Assembly (NCBI GenBank): GCA_022824365.1 | Contig: JAJEAA010000018.1 | Location: 62,001 to 126,000 of the forward strand | DNA length: 64,000 nt | Origin: Anaerolineae bacterium | GTDB lineage: Bacteria; Chloroflexota; Anaerolineae; Aggregatilineales; Phototrophicaceae | Direction: 5' to 3' | Part shown: positions 62,811-64,000 of the stretch, one piece after another | How positions within the stretch are numbered: position 1 is the first letter of the stretch | How the letters are laid out: each line of letters opens with the position of its first letter | Notes under the pieces: generated by a model | Databases searched by the model: none | The model's input: the letters and a program-made list of their open reading frames with translations, nothing else | What the model was told of the DNA's origin: nothing | Translations under genes and position numbers: made by a program

Positions 62811-63914
62811 ATGAAAATCACAGGAATCGCCGCTTACCAAGTCGACCTGCCCCTGCACGAGGGCAGCTACAAATGGTCGGGCGGCAAATCTGTCGAAGTC
62901 TTTGACAGCACCATCGTCCAAGTCGATACCGATGCCGGCATCACCGGTTACGGCGAGGTCTGCCCGCTGGGTCCCTTCTATCTGCCAGCCTATGCCGCCG
63001 GCGTTCGCGCTGGCATCAAGGAGCTTGCCCCGCACCTGCTGGGCTGTGACCCGACGCAGCTATCCCTTCTGAACCGGCGCATGGATGCCGCGCTGAAAGG
63101 ACATCCTTATGTCAAGACCGGCATTGATATGGCTTGTTGGGATATCCTGGGCAAGGTCGCCGGATTGCCTGTCTGCGCGCTGCTCGGCGGACGCTACGGA
63201 GAAGACTTCGTCTTGTACCGCGCGATTTCGCAGGAGTCGCCCGATGCCATGGCCGAGAAGGTAGCTGGCTATCGCGCCGAGGGGTATCGGCGCTTCCAAT
63301 TGAAGGTCGGCGCCGATCCGCAGTTGGATATTGAGCGCATTCGCCTGGTCGCTGATCTCTTGGAGCCGAGCGACAAGCTGATTGCCGATGCCAACACCGG
63401 CTGGCTGATGCACGAAGCGGCGCGCGTCGTTCGGGCAGTGGACGATGTCGATGTCTATATCGAGCAGCCCTGTCTCAGCTACGAAGAATGTCTCTCGATC
63501 CGAAGGCGAACGACCCATCCATTCGTTTTGGACGAGGTGGTTGACGGCCTCGATATGCTGATGCGCGGCCAGGCCGATCAAGCGATGGATGTCGTCAATA
63601 TCAAGATCAGCAAATTTGGCGGCTTGACCAAAGCCAGCCTGGCGCGCGATCTCTGCGTCTCGCTGGGCGTCGCGATGACCATCGAGGACAGCTGGGGCGG
63701 CGATATCACGACGGCCGCCATCGCTCACCTGGCGCATAGCACGCCGACGGAATTTCTCTTCACCGCCACCGACTTCAACAGCTATGTGACGGTCAGCACA
63801 GCGCAAGGCGCGCCGCAGCGACTACAAGGGCGGATGGCCGCGTCTACTGCGCCGGGCTTGGGCGTTGCGCCCAAACGAGACATCATCGGCGATGCCGTCG
63901 TGGAAGTGCGCTGA
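62811..63914 (+). CDS. Mandelate racemase/muconate lactonizing enzyme superfamily (cis-3-hydroxyproline dehydratase-like)
   Basis: Protein of 367 residues of the enolase superfamily. After the N-terminal cap ([20 protein letters not shown]) come the catalytic FQLKVGADP, metal ligands in [14 protein letters not shown] and FVLDEVVDG, and the second-half Lys in [13 protein letters not shown] near residue 267. C-terminal [19 protein letters not shown] follows. This layout resembles cis-3-hydroxy-L-proline dehydratases or proline-betaine epimerases; the exact substrate needs testing. ATG 62811. Confidence 0.85.
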   Translation: MKITGIAAYQVDLPLHEGSYKWSGGKSVEVFDSTIVQVDTDAGITGYGEVCPLGPFYLPAYAAGVRAGIKELAPHLLGCDPTQLSLLNRRMDAALKGHPYVKTGIDMACWDILGKVAGLPVCALLGGRYGEDFVLYRAISQESPDAMAEKVAGYRAEGYRRFQLKVGADPQLDIERIRLVADLLEPSDKLIADANTGWLMHEAARVVRAVDDVDVYIEQPCLSYEECLSIRRRTTHPFVLDEVVDGLDMLMRGQADQAMDVVNIKISKFGGLTKASLARDLCVSLGVAMTIEDSWGGDITTAAIAHLAHSTPTEFLFTATDFNSYVTVSTAQGAPQRLQGRMAASTAPGLGVAPKRDIIGDAVVEVR

Positions 63915-63923
63915 GCCCCGCCC

Positions 63924-64000
63924 ATGTCCGCCGCCGTCCGTGAAATCAACATCGAAAAGCCCAAAGCATTGCTGCGATACTTGCGCGAGCGTCAACTGAT
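63924..64000 (+). CDS. Truncated gene at the window edge
   Basis: ATG 63924 opens a frame (MSAAVREINIEKPKALLRYL) that runs off the window after 25 full codons. It begins 9 bp after the previous stop. The start resembles those of APH-like phosphotransferases, but too little is present to name it. Confidence 0.45.
   Translation, partial: MSAAVREINIEKPKALLRYLRERQL

Overview
The window is 64 kb of gene-dense, moderately GC-rich bacterial chromosome without rRNA genes. The gene mix suggests an uncultured Chloroflexota (Anaerolineae-like) bacterium: long TIR/NACHT/HEAT signalling proteins, a Thr/Pro-rich lipoprotein with a C-terminal SH3 domain, tandem Liv-type transport genes, UPF0104 and M50 membrane proteins, and many TTG/GTG starts. 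This placement is inference; no phylogenetic marker was run.

Layout. 1-4 kb: a selenocysteine-type AhpD/CMD protein (cut by the window edge), a Cys-motif protein of unknown function, a toroid-fold protein and a glycosyltransferase, all on the minus strand. 4.2-12.7 kb: a branched-chain amino acid/amide ABC transporter operon with two paralogous binding proteins, two permeases, two ATPases and an APH-fold phosphotransferase. 12.6-13.6 kb: an EamA exporter. 13.7-22.5 kb: a four-gene TIR/NACHT/HEAT/FGE-fold island resembling NTPase-based biological conflict (defence) systems. 22.5-35.3 kb: sugar dehydrogenase, duplicated coiled-coil membrane protein, ManA, ClpB, Trm112, a clan-A glycosidase with a UPF0104 flippase-like protein, a Rieske oxygenase, and an M50 peptidase with a catalytically broken paralogue. 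35.4-43.2 kb: P1B-4 metal ATPase with a palindromic operator, acyl-CoA ligase, UDP-glucose dehydrogenase, PfkB kinase and PurB. 43.2-51.2 kb: a MITE-like element, agmatine deiminase, a stand-alone Nfu-N domain, an FmdB / DHODH-like / PyrK-like operon, two divergent GT39-like membrane proteins and a cobalamin adenosyltransferase. 51.2-64 kb: tRNA-Leu, Nudix, TPR, GT2, the Thr/Pro-rich lipoprotein, a second selenocysteine-type protein (thioredoxin-like lipoprotein), an epimerase, a second MITE-like element, tRNA-Lys, a tandem pair of HSL-type hydrolases, an unknown protein, an enolase-superfamily enzyme and a truncated gene.

The most notable result is two independent genes interrupted by a single in-frame TGA exactly at a redox Cys position: CxxU in the AhpD/CMD protein and UxxC in the thioredoxin-like lipoprotein. 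Each TGA is followed at bacterial-SECIS distance by a hairpin with G in the first two loop positions. Conventional gene calling would truncate both or call them pseudogenes. Together they imply the organism decodes UGA as selenocysteine; no sel genes are in the window. Second in interest are the TIR/NACHT island, and a PyrK/DHODH-like pair in which the DHODH catalytic Asn-x-Ser-Cys-Pro-Asn loop has been lost, so it is probably not a true dihydroorotate dehydrogenase.
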